Shown here: piece after piece, positions 9,700 through 19,248 of the stretch | Layout: each line of letters begins with the position of its first letter | Position numbering within the stretch: position 1 is the first letter of the stretch | Assembly (NCBI RefSeq): GCF_000621125.1 | Contig: NZ_KK211214.1 | Location: forward strand, 995,300 to 1,059,299 | Direction: 5' to 3' | DNA length: 64,000 nt | Origin: Maribacter antarcticus DSM 21422 | Lineage (GTDB): Bacteria; Bacteroidota; Bacteroidia; Flavobacteriales; Flavobacteriaceae | Made by a program: the position numbers and the translations under genes | The notes under the pieces: generated by a model | The model's input: only the letters and a program-made list of their open reading frames with translations | Databases searched by the model: none | Told to the model about the DNA's origin: nothing

Positions 9700-9792
9700 T
9701 TCATATGACTACCAAAAAAAAACCTTGCTAATCATAAGATTAGCAAGGTTTTGGTTCCGGATGGTCTCCAATTAACTGACCCGGCTGGGGTT
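9700..9792 (+). repeat. Left copy of ~95-bp hairpin repeat (tRNA-3'-end-like)
   Basis: This segment recurs in the same orientation at 61923-62020. Both copies have TTCATATGA, an A-rich stretch, a hairpin (here a perfect 13-bp stem 9721-9733/9738-9750 with loop ATAA), then GGATGGTCTCC and a G/C-rich GGCYGGGGTT end. Read on the minus strand it looks like a tRNA 3' end (an ACCA before the hairpin) followed by a strong terminator with a long U-run. The G/C-rich part at 9780-9830 vaguely resembles acceptor and T-arm sequence, but no intact cloverleaf can be drawn. Possible attachment-site duplicate. Confidence 0.6.
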
Positions 9793-10076
9793 GGGACCTA
9801 TGGCTTCGAAGCGAATCAGAGTCGACACTTTACTAATTTTCACTTCTCGTGTTGACGATTTGTGAACTTGCTTATTATTAAATTATGTTAAAGTAACTTT
9901 CATGAGGTAAATATAAAGATTTTCTAAGTTTATGATTATCCAATTTGGAATTATTTAAAATGGCAAGTATCCAATCTTAACTCAAAAGGATGTAATTAAT
10001 AGAATTCCCCTGGGCTCTGCCACGGGTGTTGTGTAGGGATAATTACATTTGTAGATTTGAGCGAACACATTCAGAA

Positions 10077-10283
10077 GAGTCATAACAAAAGCTTGCTTTT
10101 GTGTCATTTTGTTTGTCCTATAAATACAGGAAAAAGGTATTGATTTCAGAGGTTTCGTCCACTTTCAAGGATGTCTGCCTGAAAATAGAGAAGCGGTACG
10201 AAATCCACTTTTTGGAGATCGGTCTGGATGACGATTATGTTTATTTTTTGGAGGTATCTATACTGTGCTATTGGTTCAGATTC
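10077..10283 (+). pseudogene. IS200/IS605-type transposase (TnpA) remnant
   Basis: The frame reads LLLCHFVCPI, then VSSTFKDVCLKIEKRYEIHF and LEIGLDDDYVYFLE, matching the part of IS200-type Tyr-recombinase transposases where the normal motif is DxDHVHFL. The HUH-type His pair is replaced by Tyr (DYVYF) and the catalytic Tyr region is missing. It is a dead fragment of the element. Confidence 0.7.
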
Positions 10284-10370
10284 AGAAAAAATAAAACATT
10301 GGATGGACGACTTTAAGGAAACTAGGAAGGTTAGCTGTGATAAGAAAACCTTTGAAAATATAGTAAAGGT

Positions 10371-10643
10371 TTGCTTTCCGATAGTATTACCAATGCCCAT
10401 ACGCTGAAATTGATAAAAGAAATTTATGAGGCCGAAAACTATTTATTGGATTCGCACGGAGCCGTGTCTTTGGCCGTCGCTGATGTTTTAAGGGACAAAT
10501 TGGAATCTAAAAAACTAGTTTGTTTGGCAACGGCTCACCCTGCAAAATTTCCTAAAGTCATACAAAGGGCCTTGGACGAAAACCAAGTACTAACCGAAGC
10601 AGCTTTTCATCATTCTATTGAAATCGAAAAAAAGATGCTGTGA
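10371..10643 (+). pseudogene. Threonine synthase, C-terminal fragment
   Basis: About 90 residues matching the end of threonine synthase: an IKEIYEAENYLLDSHGAVSL stretch (usually YxLDPHGAVG) and CLATAHPAKFPKVIQRAL (usually LxTAHPAKFP). The N-terminal two thirds with the PLP lysine is absent. It sits directly after the IS200 remnant and before a homoserine-kinase-like pseudogene, so it appears to be a decayed second copy of thr genes. Confidence 0.7.
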
Positions 10644-10738
10644 AAAAGTGTACCTATGCGATTATTCTCATTTGGAAGAAGCTTTGATAAATGCAATGTA
10701 AAGTAATTGGGGTTTAACAAAAGGAGCTATAACGTAAT

Positions 10739-11653
10739 ATGATTCAGTATACCGTATTAAATGATCAAAATGTCAGAGCCATTATGGCGACTTATAATTT
10801 AGGCGAATTACTTTCTTTTAAAATACTAAGTGGGCGTTCTGAAAACACAAACTATTTAGTAATTACGGAAATCGGAAAATATGTACTGACCATTTGTGAG
10901 CAAAAATCAGCAGAAACAACTATAGAATTAGCTGATTTACTTGAGTATTTGGACCATCCCAACTTTTCTACTTTAAAGATTATTCTCAATGTTACTAATA
11001 AAACCGTAGGACTTTAGAAAAGTAAACCTGTAATGGTAAAAGAGTTTCTTGAAGATGAAATTATTGAGAATTTACCAAATAATTTAATAGAATTCCTTGG
11101 TCAAGAATTAGGTAAATTACAGAAGATAGAAGCACCGGAATACCTTCCTAAATCGATTGTTTACGACAAAGAGCATTTTTATGAAGTTGAAGAATATACT
11201 GTTAATTTTCAGTTTCATTTATGGTTATATGAAGTCCGTTATTAAATTGAAAAACATATAGGTCAGGACTTGCCCAAAGTTCTAATTCAAAGCGATTTAT
11301 TTTACAGTAATATAGTTGTAAGTGATGATGAATGCAGCGCAACACTAGTGGATTTTGAGGAAGCGACCTACTACTATCGTGTCTTTGATATGGAAATGAC
11401 TATTATTGGCATTTGTGCTAAAGAAGAAATAATAGATTTGGCAAAGGTAAACTCATTGCTGAAAGGTTATGCGGAAGAAATTAATATGACTAATATGGAA
11501 TAGGATTGTTTAAAGGCGTTCACAATATAAGCCGCTGCTGGGATGGTATTTTGGAGGCACAAAATTTTCAACTACACTAATCCGGATTCAAAAATGAAGG
11601 ATTACTATTTCGCTTTAAAAAAATTGGCAAATTACGCTTGGGCTATCTCCAAT
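10739..11653 (+). pseudogene. Homoserine-kinase-like (APH/ThrB type II) phosphotransferase, frameshifted
   Basis: Three successive frames (10739-11017, 11033-11245, 11270-11503), continuing to about 11653, together read like one kinase of the aminoglycoside phosphotransferase/type II homoserine kinase family. They give an N-lobe around SGRSENTNYLV, the catalytic-loop equivalent LIQSDLFYSNIVV (normally HGDLFxxNIL), the metal segment LVDFEEATYYYRVFD, and a tail WRHKIFNYTNPDSKMKDYY. At least three frameshifts or stops interrupt it, and the catalytic HGD is degraded. Together with the threonine synthase fragment it is a thrC-thrB remnant. Confidence 0.7.
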
Positions 11654-11669
11654 GATTGTTTTAAAGAAT

Positions 11670-12521
11670 TTATCCGCTTAAATGAAACTTTCTAAACCTT
11701 AGGGGGGTAGTTTTTTTCTGCAACTTAAACTTTCTATTGAAATTAGAGATATTGATAAATCCAGATTTTATTGAAATTTCGGAAATAGAGAAATCATTGT
11801 TCGCAAGTATTAATTTGCAAGAATGTTCAATACGTAGTTCAATTAAAAAGCTAAAATAAGTTTTATTAGTACGCTGTTTAAAATACTTGCAAAACGACTG
11901 CGGAGTCATGTTGGCGACATTAGCGATTTCATTCAAACTAATATTATGTTGAAAATTATTCATAGTATGTTCAAATACATCACTCATTCTTTTACCTTGG
12001 TCGTTGCTATAGCTTTTTTTATAGACGAAAGAGGATAATAGTTTTGTTTTTGATTTACTGATAAGCTGTAAGATTTCAAAAAGGATAATAAAACGATTAA
12101 GTTTGGATGCATTATTAAACTTTAAGAATAATTTTTTTAAGGCGGTATTGTTAGAAATGATTCGGATACCATACGCACTTTGCTTAAAAAAGGTATTCAA
12201 GGAGGCAAACTCGTTTAATTCAAAAAAACCTTTCCCGAAAGAATCTTTGTTAAAAAATATTGATAACATATGAGATTTCTCTTGTTCTGAGCCATCACTG
12301 TTAAATACATGGGGTAGATTTCTTCCGATAATTAAAACGTCGTATGTTTTGAAGTCGTTTACAGAATCTCCAATGACCAAGGTGCCAATACCATTTAAGA
12401 TTAAACTCAACTGTATTTCTTCATGCTGATGTAGTCTTCTATAGAAATTATCTTCATAATATTCTTGATACACTATGGCAGCGTGCTCAGGCTTAGATAT
12501 TTTAAAAGGTAAAACTTTCAT
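11670..12521 (-). CDS. AraC-family transcriptional regulator
   Basis: This 283-residue protein has an N-terminal cupin-like sensor (YRRLHQHEEIQLSLILNG, about residues 28-45) and a C-terminal double helix-turn-helix (ISLNEIANVANMTPQSFCKY and FSISEISIKSGFINISNFNR), the usual AraC layout and length. It is transcribed away from the DapA-family/aldehyde dehydrogenase pair, with a 139-bp shared intergenic region, so it most likely regulates those two genes in response to their substrate. The ligand is not known. Confidence 0.88.
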   Translation of the reverse strand: MKVLPFKISKPEHAAIVYQEYYEDNFYRRLHQHEEIQLSLILNGIGTLVIGDSVNDFKTYDVLIIGRNLPHVFNSDGSEQEKSHMLSIFFNKDSFGKGFFELNEFASLNTFFKQSAYGIRIISNNTALKKLFLKFNNASKLNRFIILFEILQLISKSKTKLLSSFVYKKSYSNDQGKRMSDVFEHTMNNFQHNISLNEIANVANMTPQSFCKYFKQRTNKTYFSFLIELRIEHSCKLILANNDFSISEISIKSGFINISNFNRKFKLQKKTTPLRFRKFHLSG

Positions 12522-12660
12522 TTCATGAAAATAAGTAAATATTATGCATTAACTAAAAAAAAATAAACTGAATGATTAATATAGTACTAAAAATGGATAA
12601 ATACCCATTACTATGGTGGCCTACTATTAAGTACATTTACATTTTAAAACTATAATTATT

Positions 12661-13575
12661 ATGAGTATTCATTGGAAAGGCGTTATGCCAGCAGTTACTA
12701 CCAAATTTACAGATGATGATCAATTAGACTTAGTCAATTTTGAAGTTAACATAAAGGCGCAGATGGATGCTGGAGTTACTGGAATTATTCTTGGCGGTAC
12801 TTTAGGAGAAGCAAGCACACTTACAGATGACGAGAAAAGCATATTGGTGCGAAAAACTGTTGAGTTGGTTAACGGGAAGCTTCCTGTCATAATGAATGTG
12901 GCAGAGCAGACTACTGTTAAAGCAATTGAAGCTGCACGTAGGGCTAAAGAAGACGGTGCATCTGGATTAATGATGTTGCCTCCAATGCGTTATAAGGCAG
13001 ATGACAGGGAGACGGTAACTTACTTTAAAAAAGTAGCCAATAGTACGACATTACCTATCATGATTTATAATAATCCTGTTGATTATGGTATTGAAGTAAC
13101 TATTGATATGTTCGAAGAATTGATTGAATGTGAAAATATCCAAGCTGTTAAAGAATCTACACGTGATTTATCTAATATTTCTAGAATGAAATCTCGATTT
13201 GGAGATCGTATTAAAATATTTGGAGGCGTTGATACTTTAGCTTTAGAAGGTTTGCAAATGGGAGCTGATGGATGGGTTGCAGGATTAGTATGTGCATTTC
13301 CAGAAGAAACAGTAGCTATTTACAAATTACAAAAAGTGGGAAGGATAGAAGAAGCAATTTTAATTTACCGTTGGTTTTTACCAATATTAGAGCTTGATAT
13401 TACAGCTAAACTTGTACAAAATATTAAACTAGCGGAAGTAGCTACAGGTATAGGCACAGAAAATGTGCGTGAACCTCGTTTACCTTTAATTGGAGAGGAG
13501 CGTAAACGTATATTAAATATAATTTCTGAAGGTTTAAAACATAGACCTACGTTGCCAGATTATAAGAATTTATAA
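12661..13575 (+). CDS. DapA/NAL-superfamily lyase, candidate Pyr4H2C deaminase or keto-deoxy-acid dehydratase
   Basis: This 304-residue TIM-barrel protein has the GGTLGEASTL phosphate/carboxylate loop near residue 41, the tyrosine motif IYNNPVDYG near 138 and the Schiff-base lysine K164 in AVKEST, followed by FGGVDTLA. These place it in the dihydrodipicolinate synthase/N-acetylneuraminate lyase superfamily. Directly downstream is an alpha-ketoglutarate-semialdehyde-type dehydrogenase. In known pathways that partner is fed either by 1-pyrroline-4-hydroxy-2-carboxylate deaminase (hydroxyproline route) or by 2-keto-3-deoxy-acid dehydratase (sugar-acid route), both DapA-like. It is not expected to be the biosynthetic DapA. 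Which substrate applies cannot be decided from sequence by eye. Confidence 0.8.
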   Translation: MSIHWKGVMPAVTTKFTDDDQLDLVNFEVNIKAQMDAGVTGIILGGTLGEASTLTDDEKSILVRKTVELVNGKLPVIMNVAEQTTVKAIEAARRAKEDGASGLMMLPPMRYKADDRETVTYFKKVANSTTLPIMIYNNPVDYGIEVTIDMFEELIECENIQAVKESTRDLSNISRMKSRFGDRIKIFGGVDTLALEGLQMGADGWVAGLVCAFPEETVAIYKLQKVGRIEEAILIYRWFLPILELDITAKLVQNIKLAEVATGIGTENVREPRLPLIGEERKRILNIISEGLKHRPTLPDYKNL

Positions 13576-13639
13576 GAATGGTCTTTTGTAAATATTAATA
13601 TTTTCCAAATAGTGATGTTTAAGAATTAAAAAGGATAAA

Positions 13640-15166
13640 ATGATTACAGGGAAAAATTACATAGGAAACAAATTATCGGGAAATGGTAGTAAAACTCATA
13701 AAACAGTTAATCCAAAATTAAATATTGAGAATACAACTGCTTTTGTTGAAGCAACATCTGAAGAACTTGAAGAGGCTATTGCATTAGCTTCTGACGCTTT
13801 TAAAATATATAAAAATAAAACAGGTAAAGAAAGAGCAACCTTTTTAAATGCAATTGCAGATGAAATTCTTGCCCTTGGTGATGACTTATTAAAAATGTAT
13901 TGTTCAGAGTCTGGTTTGCCAGAAGGAAGAGCAACGGGTGAGCGCGGTAGAACTATGTCTCAATTACAATCTTTTGCCAACATGATTGAAACAGAAGATT
14001 GGAGACTTAATGTAATTGACGAAGCCATTCCTGAAAGACAACCAATGCCAAAGTCAGATATCAGAAGAACATCAATTCCTTTAGGTCCAGTTGTTGTTTT
14101 TGCAGCTAGTAATTTTCCATTAGCATTTTCAACGGCAGGAGGTGATACAGCAAGTGCATTAGCAGCAGGTTGTCCTGTTATTGTTAAATCGCATGCTATG
14201 CATTCTGGTATAGGAGAATTAGTTGCTTCTGCAATTATAAAGGCTGCAGGAAAAACAGGAATGCCAAATGGCGTATTCTCTAATATTACAGGTAGAGGTA
14301 GAACTGTTGGGCAAGCATTGGTAAAACATCATAAGATTAAAGCGGTTGGATTTACAGGAAGTATTTCTGGAGGTAGAGCCTTATTTGATATAGGAAATCA
14401 ACGAACTGAACCAATTCCAGTTTTTGCTGAAATGGGAAGTATTAATCCTGTTGTAATAACACCAAATGCGATTGTAGCTAGAGCTGAAGAAATAGCTACA
14501 ACTTATGCAGGTTCGATTACATTAGGCTCTGGGCAATTTTGTACTAAGCCGGGTTTGATGTTAACTGTAGACAGCGATAAAACACAAGCATTTGTAGCTG
14601 ATTTGGCTGCAAAAACAGTTGCCATTGACGCACAATGTATGTTAAATCCAAGTATCAAAAGTAGTTTTGTAGCGAACGGAAATCTTGTATCAAGTCAAGA
14701 AGGTGTATCAGTTGTTGGTCGTGTTGATGGCGATGTAGATACGAATTTTGCGCCTTCTCAAATTAATACAGTTTCTGGGAAAGACTTTTTAACTAATCCT
14801 AAAATGCATACCGAAGTGTTCGGTCCGTTTGCAATGGTGGTTAAAAGTAAGGATGAAGCTGAGTTAATTCATGTAATCAATAGTTTAGAAGGACAATTAA
14901 CGGGAACGATTATCGCTGAAGAAAGTGATATTAAAAATCTTGATGGGATAATAGATGCACTTCAAAGTAGAGTGGGTAGAATTATTTTTAATGGTGTGCC
15001 GACTGGTGTAGAAGTTACAGGAGCGATGACACATGGTGGACCTTATCCAGCTTCTTCTGACTCTCGATTTACTTCGGTAGGCTTAGGAGCCATTAAAAGA
15101 TGGATACGGCCATTTAGCTATCAAGATTGGCCTAAAGAATTATTGCCTGACGGGCTTAAGGGTTGA
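13640..15166 (+). CDS. NADP-dependent aldehyde dehydrogenase, probable 2,5-dioxovalerate (KGSA) dehydrogenase
   Basis: This 508-residue aldehyde dehydrogenase has the nucleotide-fold segment VGFTGSISGGRAL, the glutamate motif FAEMGSINPVV and the catalytic Cys in SGQFCTKPGL. The SGQFCTxPG form of the Cys motif and a length near 510-525 are usual for alpha-ketoglutarate semialdehyde dehydrogenases, which make 2-oxoglutarate. It lies 64 bases behind the DapA-family gene, and the pair ends in a strong terminator, so they form a two-gene operon under the divergent AraC protein. Substrate assignment is by family and neighbour. Confidence 0.82.
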   Translation: MITGKNYIGNKLSGNGSKTHKTVNPKLNIENTTAFVEATSEELEEAIALASDAFKIYKNKTGKERATFLNAIADEILALGDDLLKMYCSESGLPEGRATGERGRTMSQLQSFANMIETEDWRLNVIDEAIPERQPMPKSDIRRTSIPLGPVVVFAASNFPLAFSTAGGDTASALAAGCPVIVKSHAMHSGIGELVASAIIKAAGKTGMPNGVFSNITGRGRTVGQALVKHHKIKAVGFTGSISGGRALFDIGNQRTEPIPVFAEMGSINPVVITPNAIVARAEEIATTYAGSITLGSGQFCTKPGLMLTVDSDKTQAFVADLAAKTVAIDAQCMLNPSIKSSFVANGNLVSSQEGVSVVGRVDGDVDTNFAPSQINTVSGKDFLTNPKMHTEVFGPFAMVVKSKDEAELIHVINSLEGQLTGTIIAEESDIKNLDGIIDALQSRVGRIIFNGVPTGVEVTGAMTHGGPYPASSDSRFTSVGLGAIKRWIRPFSYQDWPKELLPDGLKG

Positions 15167-15295
15167 TTTAAAACAGATGAATATATTTTGATTAGAGTAA
15201 TTTCAAATTACATATTCGCTTAAATTTAAAGGCGAACGCTTATTTTTTAACATAAGGAAGATATTGGAAAAATAAGTATGTTATTTACCTACGGG

Positions 15296-15350
15296 AATCC
15301 CCGTATACCTTAATCATAATGATTGATTTGGTATGCGGGGATTTTTTTTA
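15296..15350 (+). terminator. Rho-independent terminator
   Basis: A 14-bp stem with one wobble pair (15296-15309 with 15330-15343), a 20-base loop and a run of T closes the DapA-family/aldehyde dehydrogenase operon. Confidence 0.8.
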
Positions 15351-15403
15351 GATGAAATTTTTTAACATGCACATTAGGTAAAACGAATTAAAAAGAACTG
15401 AAA

Positions 15404-16694
15404 ATGAAAATTCAAAAGACAAGATTTCCGGTTATAATACTAAGTTTTTCAGTGCTGTTTCCCTGTAATTAGGTTGCGATGAAGAAAAAAGAAAAAGCAG
15501 CAAAAGAAGTTTCAAGTAGTTCCCCCGAAAGCCCAATGATTTCATTTTGGTCTGAACGAGACGGTAATCCTGAGGTTTATACCATGCGATTTGATGGGGC
15601 TGATTTAAAACGCTTAACTACAAATGAAAAAGCAGAAGACTCTTATCCTGTTTTTTCGCCAGAGGGTTCGAAGATTGTATTTGAATCCAATAGCGCTGGA
15701 AATTTTGATATACATACGATTAACCCTGACGAATCTAATCAACAAAGATTAACAGATACCCAAGCCGATGAATTATCTTCCTCTTGGTCACCCGACAGTT
15801 TAAAAATCACCTTTGTCTCACGGAGAGATGGGGTACAAGAGATTTATGTTATGGATGCGGATGAGTCAAATCAAACGCAACTAACAGATAACCATTTCCC
15901 AGATGAAGTCCCATATTTTTCAACTGACGGCAAATTTATTGCAACAGAATCAGGTAAAGGAAAAAACAGGCAAATCTATTTAATGAATGCAGGCGGGTCT
16001 GACCATAAACCATCAACAAATTTGGATTCTTACCAAGGCTACCCAACATGGTCGGCAGATGGGTCAAAAATATTTTTTGATTCTAGTAAAGATGGTGGCG
16101 GTATCTATAGTATAAATACTGATGGTTTAGATTTAAAGAAAGTAACAGATAAAGGGTTTTGTAGTTTTATTAATCACGCCCCAGATGGTTCGAAAATTCT
16201 ATTTTCGGGAACAAAAAAAAGGAGGGCTTTATACAATGAATTCTGATGGTAGTAAAATGACGTTTCAAACCAATAGAGGATTAAAACCACCAGTAGGTAC
16301 TGAAGAAGGAGAAGAAGTCCGATTAAATTATGTTATTTATATGATGAATGCCGATGGTTCTAATCAAACCTAAATTACAGATTATAAAGATAATGATGAA
16401 AACCCTTTTGTATCACCAAATGGTAAACAGGTAGTATTTCAATCATATATAAATGACGGTTTAGCAGTGTTAACTGTAAATACAGACGGAACTAATAAAA
16501 AAGTATTAACCGATGCAACACCGCCTAATGGTTCACCAGCTTGGTCTGGCGATGGAAAGAAGATTGCCTATGATTCTATGAAAGACGGCAATTTTGAAAT
16601 ATTTACAATGAATATAAACGGTACAGAAAAAAAGTAATTAATATTAACTAATAAAGAAATAGAAAACTCTGGTGCTTGTTGGACGCAGTATTAA
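15404..16694 (+). pseudogene. PD40/TolB-like propeller lipoprotein, broken
   Basis: From ATG 15404 a lipoprotein signal (LSFSVLFPCN) runs into an in-frame TAG at 15470, after which the frame is open again from 15479. About nine PD40 repeat units can be read (patterns like SxRDGxxEIYVMDADESNQT and WSPDSLKITF). A frameshift falls in an A-run near 16215, and there are further in-frame TAA codons near 16371 and 16635, both at positions where Gln would fit; the last conserved residues end at 16694. An intact paralogue is at 19249-20283. With four lesions this is a pseudogene. Confidence 0.8.
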
Positions 16695-16709
16695 TAAATA
16701 TATAATATA

Positions 16710-17639
16710 ATGAAACTATTTAAGAATTTTTTAAAGATATCGATTTTAGCTGTTTTGTTTTTAACTGTGACTTGTAAAAATAATGCCGAAACGAAGAGTA
16801 TAAATGAAGAACATACAAATCATAATAAAAAGTCTAAACCTCTTAATATGGTTTTTATTCCTGCAGGTGTATTTACGATGGGCGATAGTTCTGGCCAAGA
16901 TATGGAAAAACCTGTCCATGAAGTAGAATTGGATGCATTTTATATGGATACCCACGAAATTACTTTAGATGATTATGGGAAATTTGTAGATGCCACAAAT
17001 TACGTTACAGATGCTGAAAAAAATGGAGGTAGTATTATATATGATGGGAAAGATTTTGTGAAAACAGAAGGGATTAATTGGAGATTTGACGGAAGCGGAA
17101 ACCAACATACCGAAGAAGAAAAAAAACAACCCGTAACACATTTAAGTTGGAATGATGCCAATGCGTATTCCAATTGGATAGGAAAGCGTTTGCCAACAGA
17201 AGCGGAATGGGAATATGCAGCAAGAGGCGGAGAAAAAGGATATAAATATGCTTGGGGAAATGATTTATTGGGGAAGGAAGTAGTAGCCAATATCTCTGAT
17301 GAAAATTATATAAAACTTGTAGAATGGCCACATTTTGAAAGCTATGATGATGGTTACACAATGGCTTCTCCAGTAGGTTCCTTTGCACCCAATTCTTTTG
17401 GCCTGTATGATATGGCTGGGAATGCTTGGGAATGGTGCGCCGACTACTTTGATGAAAATTACTATAGTAAAAGCCCTAAAAAAAATCCTATTAATAACGA
17501 ACCTAATGAGCGAAGAGTAATGCGTGGAAATTCATGGGACGGCAGACCAGGAATGATGCGTGCTTCAAGACGTACTAGTGATATACAATCTAATAGTTAT
17601 ACAGATACTGGTTTTCGATGTGTTAAAGATGCAGAGTGA
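16710..17639 (+). CDS. SUMF1/FGE-like lipoprotein lacking the active-site cysteines
   Basis: This 309-residue protein has a lipoprotein signal (LFLTVTCKN, Cys about 22) and a complete formylglycine-generating-enzyme-sulfatase domain: FIPAGVFTMGD, LDAFYMDTHEIT, VTHLSWNDANAYSNWIGKRL, PTEAEWEYAARGG, GNAWEWCADYF and a final TGFRC. In true FGE the segment near the C-terminus reads GGSxxCxxxxCxxxR; here it is MRGNSWDGRPGMMRASRR, with neither Cys. It is therefore probably not a sulfatase-maturing enzyme but one of the many non-FGE family members (binding or structural roles). It overlaps or abuts the M28 peptidase gene and is likely cotranscribed with it. Confidence 0.82.
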   Translation: MKLFKNFLKISILAVLFLTVTCKNNAETKSINEEHTNHNKKSKPLNMVFIPAGVFTMGDSSGQDMEKPVHEVELDAFYMDTHEITLDDYGKFVDATNYVTDAEKNGGSIIYDGKDFVKTEGINWRFDGSGNQHTEEEKKQPVTHLSWNDANAYSNWIGKRLPTEAEWEYAARGGEKGYKYAWGNDLLGKEVVANISDENYIKLVEWPHFESYDDGYTMASPVGSFAPNSFGLYDMAGNAWEWCADYFDENYYSKSPKKNPINNEPNERRVMRGNSWDGRPGMMRASRRTSDIQSNSYTDTGFRCVKDAE

Positions 17640-17668
17640 ATTTTCAATCAATTATTAACAAAGGAACT

Positions 17669-19225
17669 ATGAATAACTATAAAAAAATACTTGTTTTAGC
17701 TTTTACAGGGTTAATTTTTAATTCCTGTGCAATAGCACAAGAAGAAACTAAAGAAAAAGTCAATCAAGAGGTCGTTAATAAAATTAAAAAGGAAGCTCAG
17801 GAGAATTCTAAAGCACTAGATAATCTAAATTACATTGCCGATGTACATGGACCTCGTATTACGGGTTCACCGCAATATTATGAAGCAGCCAAATGGGCAA
17901 AAAACCGTATGCAAAAATGGGGTTTAGATGCTAAACTAGATGATTATGAAAATAACTTAAGAGGTTGGCACTATGAATCTTATTCAGTACAAATGACAGC
18001 CCCTTCTTTTATGACCATTAACGCTTTACCGTATATATGGAGCGGTAGTACTAGTGGAGTGATTGAAAGTGAAATAGTGTTAATTAATCCTAATGATATT
18101 GATGAACTAAAAAAATATATAGGAAAATTAAAAGGGAAAATCATATTATCACCTGAAAACGAAGATGTTAAAGATGTTGATTTTAAACTATTTTCTGATG
18201 CACAGTTAGAAAAAGCTTCAAAAAGCACTTTAGCAAATGACCATGAAGGCTTAGATAATAGCGGTATTCCTCCATTTGCTGAAATGTTAAAAAGACGTTC
18301 GGAAGAAGGTGGTGAAAGTGAAGATGATATTATTCATAAGTTTTTAATTGAACAAGGAGTTGAAGCAGTAGTTACAGCCAGCCGCCATGGTTTAGGTATT
18401 GTAAGTGCAAACACCTTACCGTATAATGCCATTGGAGATATAAAACCAGTTGCTCATTTTTCTATTGCTAAAGATCAGCATTCAAGGTTATTAAGGCTTA
18501 TAGAAAAAGGGTATACGCCAAAATTAAAGCTACATTTAAAAACAAAATTTAATACCGAAGCCAAATATCATGTAAATATTTTGGCAGATTTTAAAGGTGA
18601 AGACCCAGCTTTAAAAGATGAAATTGTTATGGTTGGTGCGCATTTCGATTCTAAGGTTGGTGGCACGGGTGCTGCTGATAACGGTGCAGGCTCTGCAACT
18701 ATTATGGAAGCGGTTCGTATTTTAAAAGCTATTGGTATAAAGCCAAGAAGAACAATTCGTATTGCACTTTGGGATGGTGAAGAAGAAGGTCTTAAAGGGT
18801 CTTTGGGGTATCTAAAAAAATATGTTGGAGATATTTTAAAAGGAACTACCAAAGAACAACAATCAAAAATATCGGTGTATTTCAATATGGATCAAAACGG
18901 ACATGATTTGCGTGGTATTTTTGCACAAGGAAACACAAAAATTCGCCCCATTTTTGATGCTTATTTAAAGCCATTTCATGAATATGGAGCAAATACAACT
19001 ACCATTCAAAATGCATGTTGTACAGACCATTTAGGGTTTGATGCTTTAGGTATTCCAGCTTTCGAATGGATATACGATCCGCTTTACTATTTCAGCCATC
19101 AATTGCATGTAAGCACAGACATGTCAGATTTGGTAAAGGAAGATTCTATGAAACGCAACGCTGCTATCGTGGCTGGGTTTATTTACCATGCCGCTATGCG
19201 CGACGAAATGTTACCAAGAAAATGA
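17669..19225 (+). CDS. Secreted/lipoprotein M28 family metallopeptidase
   Basis: The frame opens at 17636, but the ATG at 17669 gives a proper signal peptide (LVLAFTGLIFNSCAIAQ) and is taken as the start. The protein is about 518 residues: a protease-associated-type insert is followed by the M28 catalytic core with all zinc ligands visible, namely His and Asp in GAHFDSK...ADNGAGSA, Glu-Glu in WDGEEEGL, Asp in NMDQNG and His in CTDHLGFDALGIPAF. M28 enzymes are aminopeptidases or carboxypeptidases acting outside the cytoplasm, here in the periplasm or on the outer membrane. The neighbours (propeller lipoproteins, amidohydrolase) suggest a set of exported degradative proteins. Confidence 0.9.
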   Translation: MNNYKKILVLAFTGLIFNSCAIAQEETKEKVNQEVVNKIKKEAQENSKALDNLNYIADVHGPRITGSPQYYEAAKWAKNRMQKWGLDAKLDDYENNLRGWHYESYSVQMTAPSFMTINALPYIWSGSTSGVIESEIVLINPNDIDELKKYIGKLKGKIILSPENEDVKDVDFKLFSDAQLEKASKSTLANDHEGLDNSGIPPFAEMLKRRSEEGGESEDDIIHKFLIEQGVEAVVTASRHGLGIVSANTLPYNAIGDIKPVAHFSIAKDQHSRLLRLIEKGYTPKLKLHLKTKFNTEAKYHVNILADFKGEDPALKDEIVMVGAHFDSKVGGTGAADNGAGSATIMEAVRILKAIGIKPRRTIRIALWDGEEEGLKGSLGYLKKYVGDILKGTTKEQQSKISVYFNMDQNGHDLRGIFAQGNTKIRPIFDAYLKPFHEYGANTTTIQNACCTDHLGFDALGIPAFEWIYDPLYYFSHQLHVSTDMSDLVKEDSMKRNAAIVAGFIYHAAMRDEMLPRK

Positions 19226-19248
19226 CCTAAATAACAAAATTAATAATT

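Noticed and set aside
9770..9850. A tRNA gene on the minus strand
   Set aside because: Only acceptor- and T-arm-like fragments are visible; no anticodon arm with a proper loop can be drawn, so it is reported only as part of the repeat.
12661..13575. Biosynthetic dihydrodipicolinate synthase (dapA)
   Set aside because: Family membership is right, but the operon with a KGSA-type dehydrogenase and a divergent AraC regulator indicates a catabolic lyase.
15404..16694. In-frame TAG/TAA codons at positions fitting Gln in the propeller gene, suggesting stop-codon readthrough
   Set aside because: A frameshift in the same gene and similar damage in neighbouring IS, amidase and FGE-like remnants make simple decay the better explanation; intact genes in the window use TAA, TAG and TGA as normal stops.
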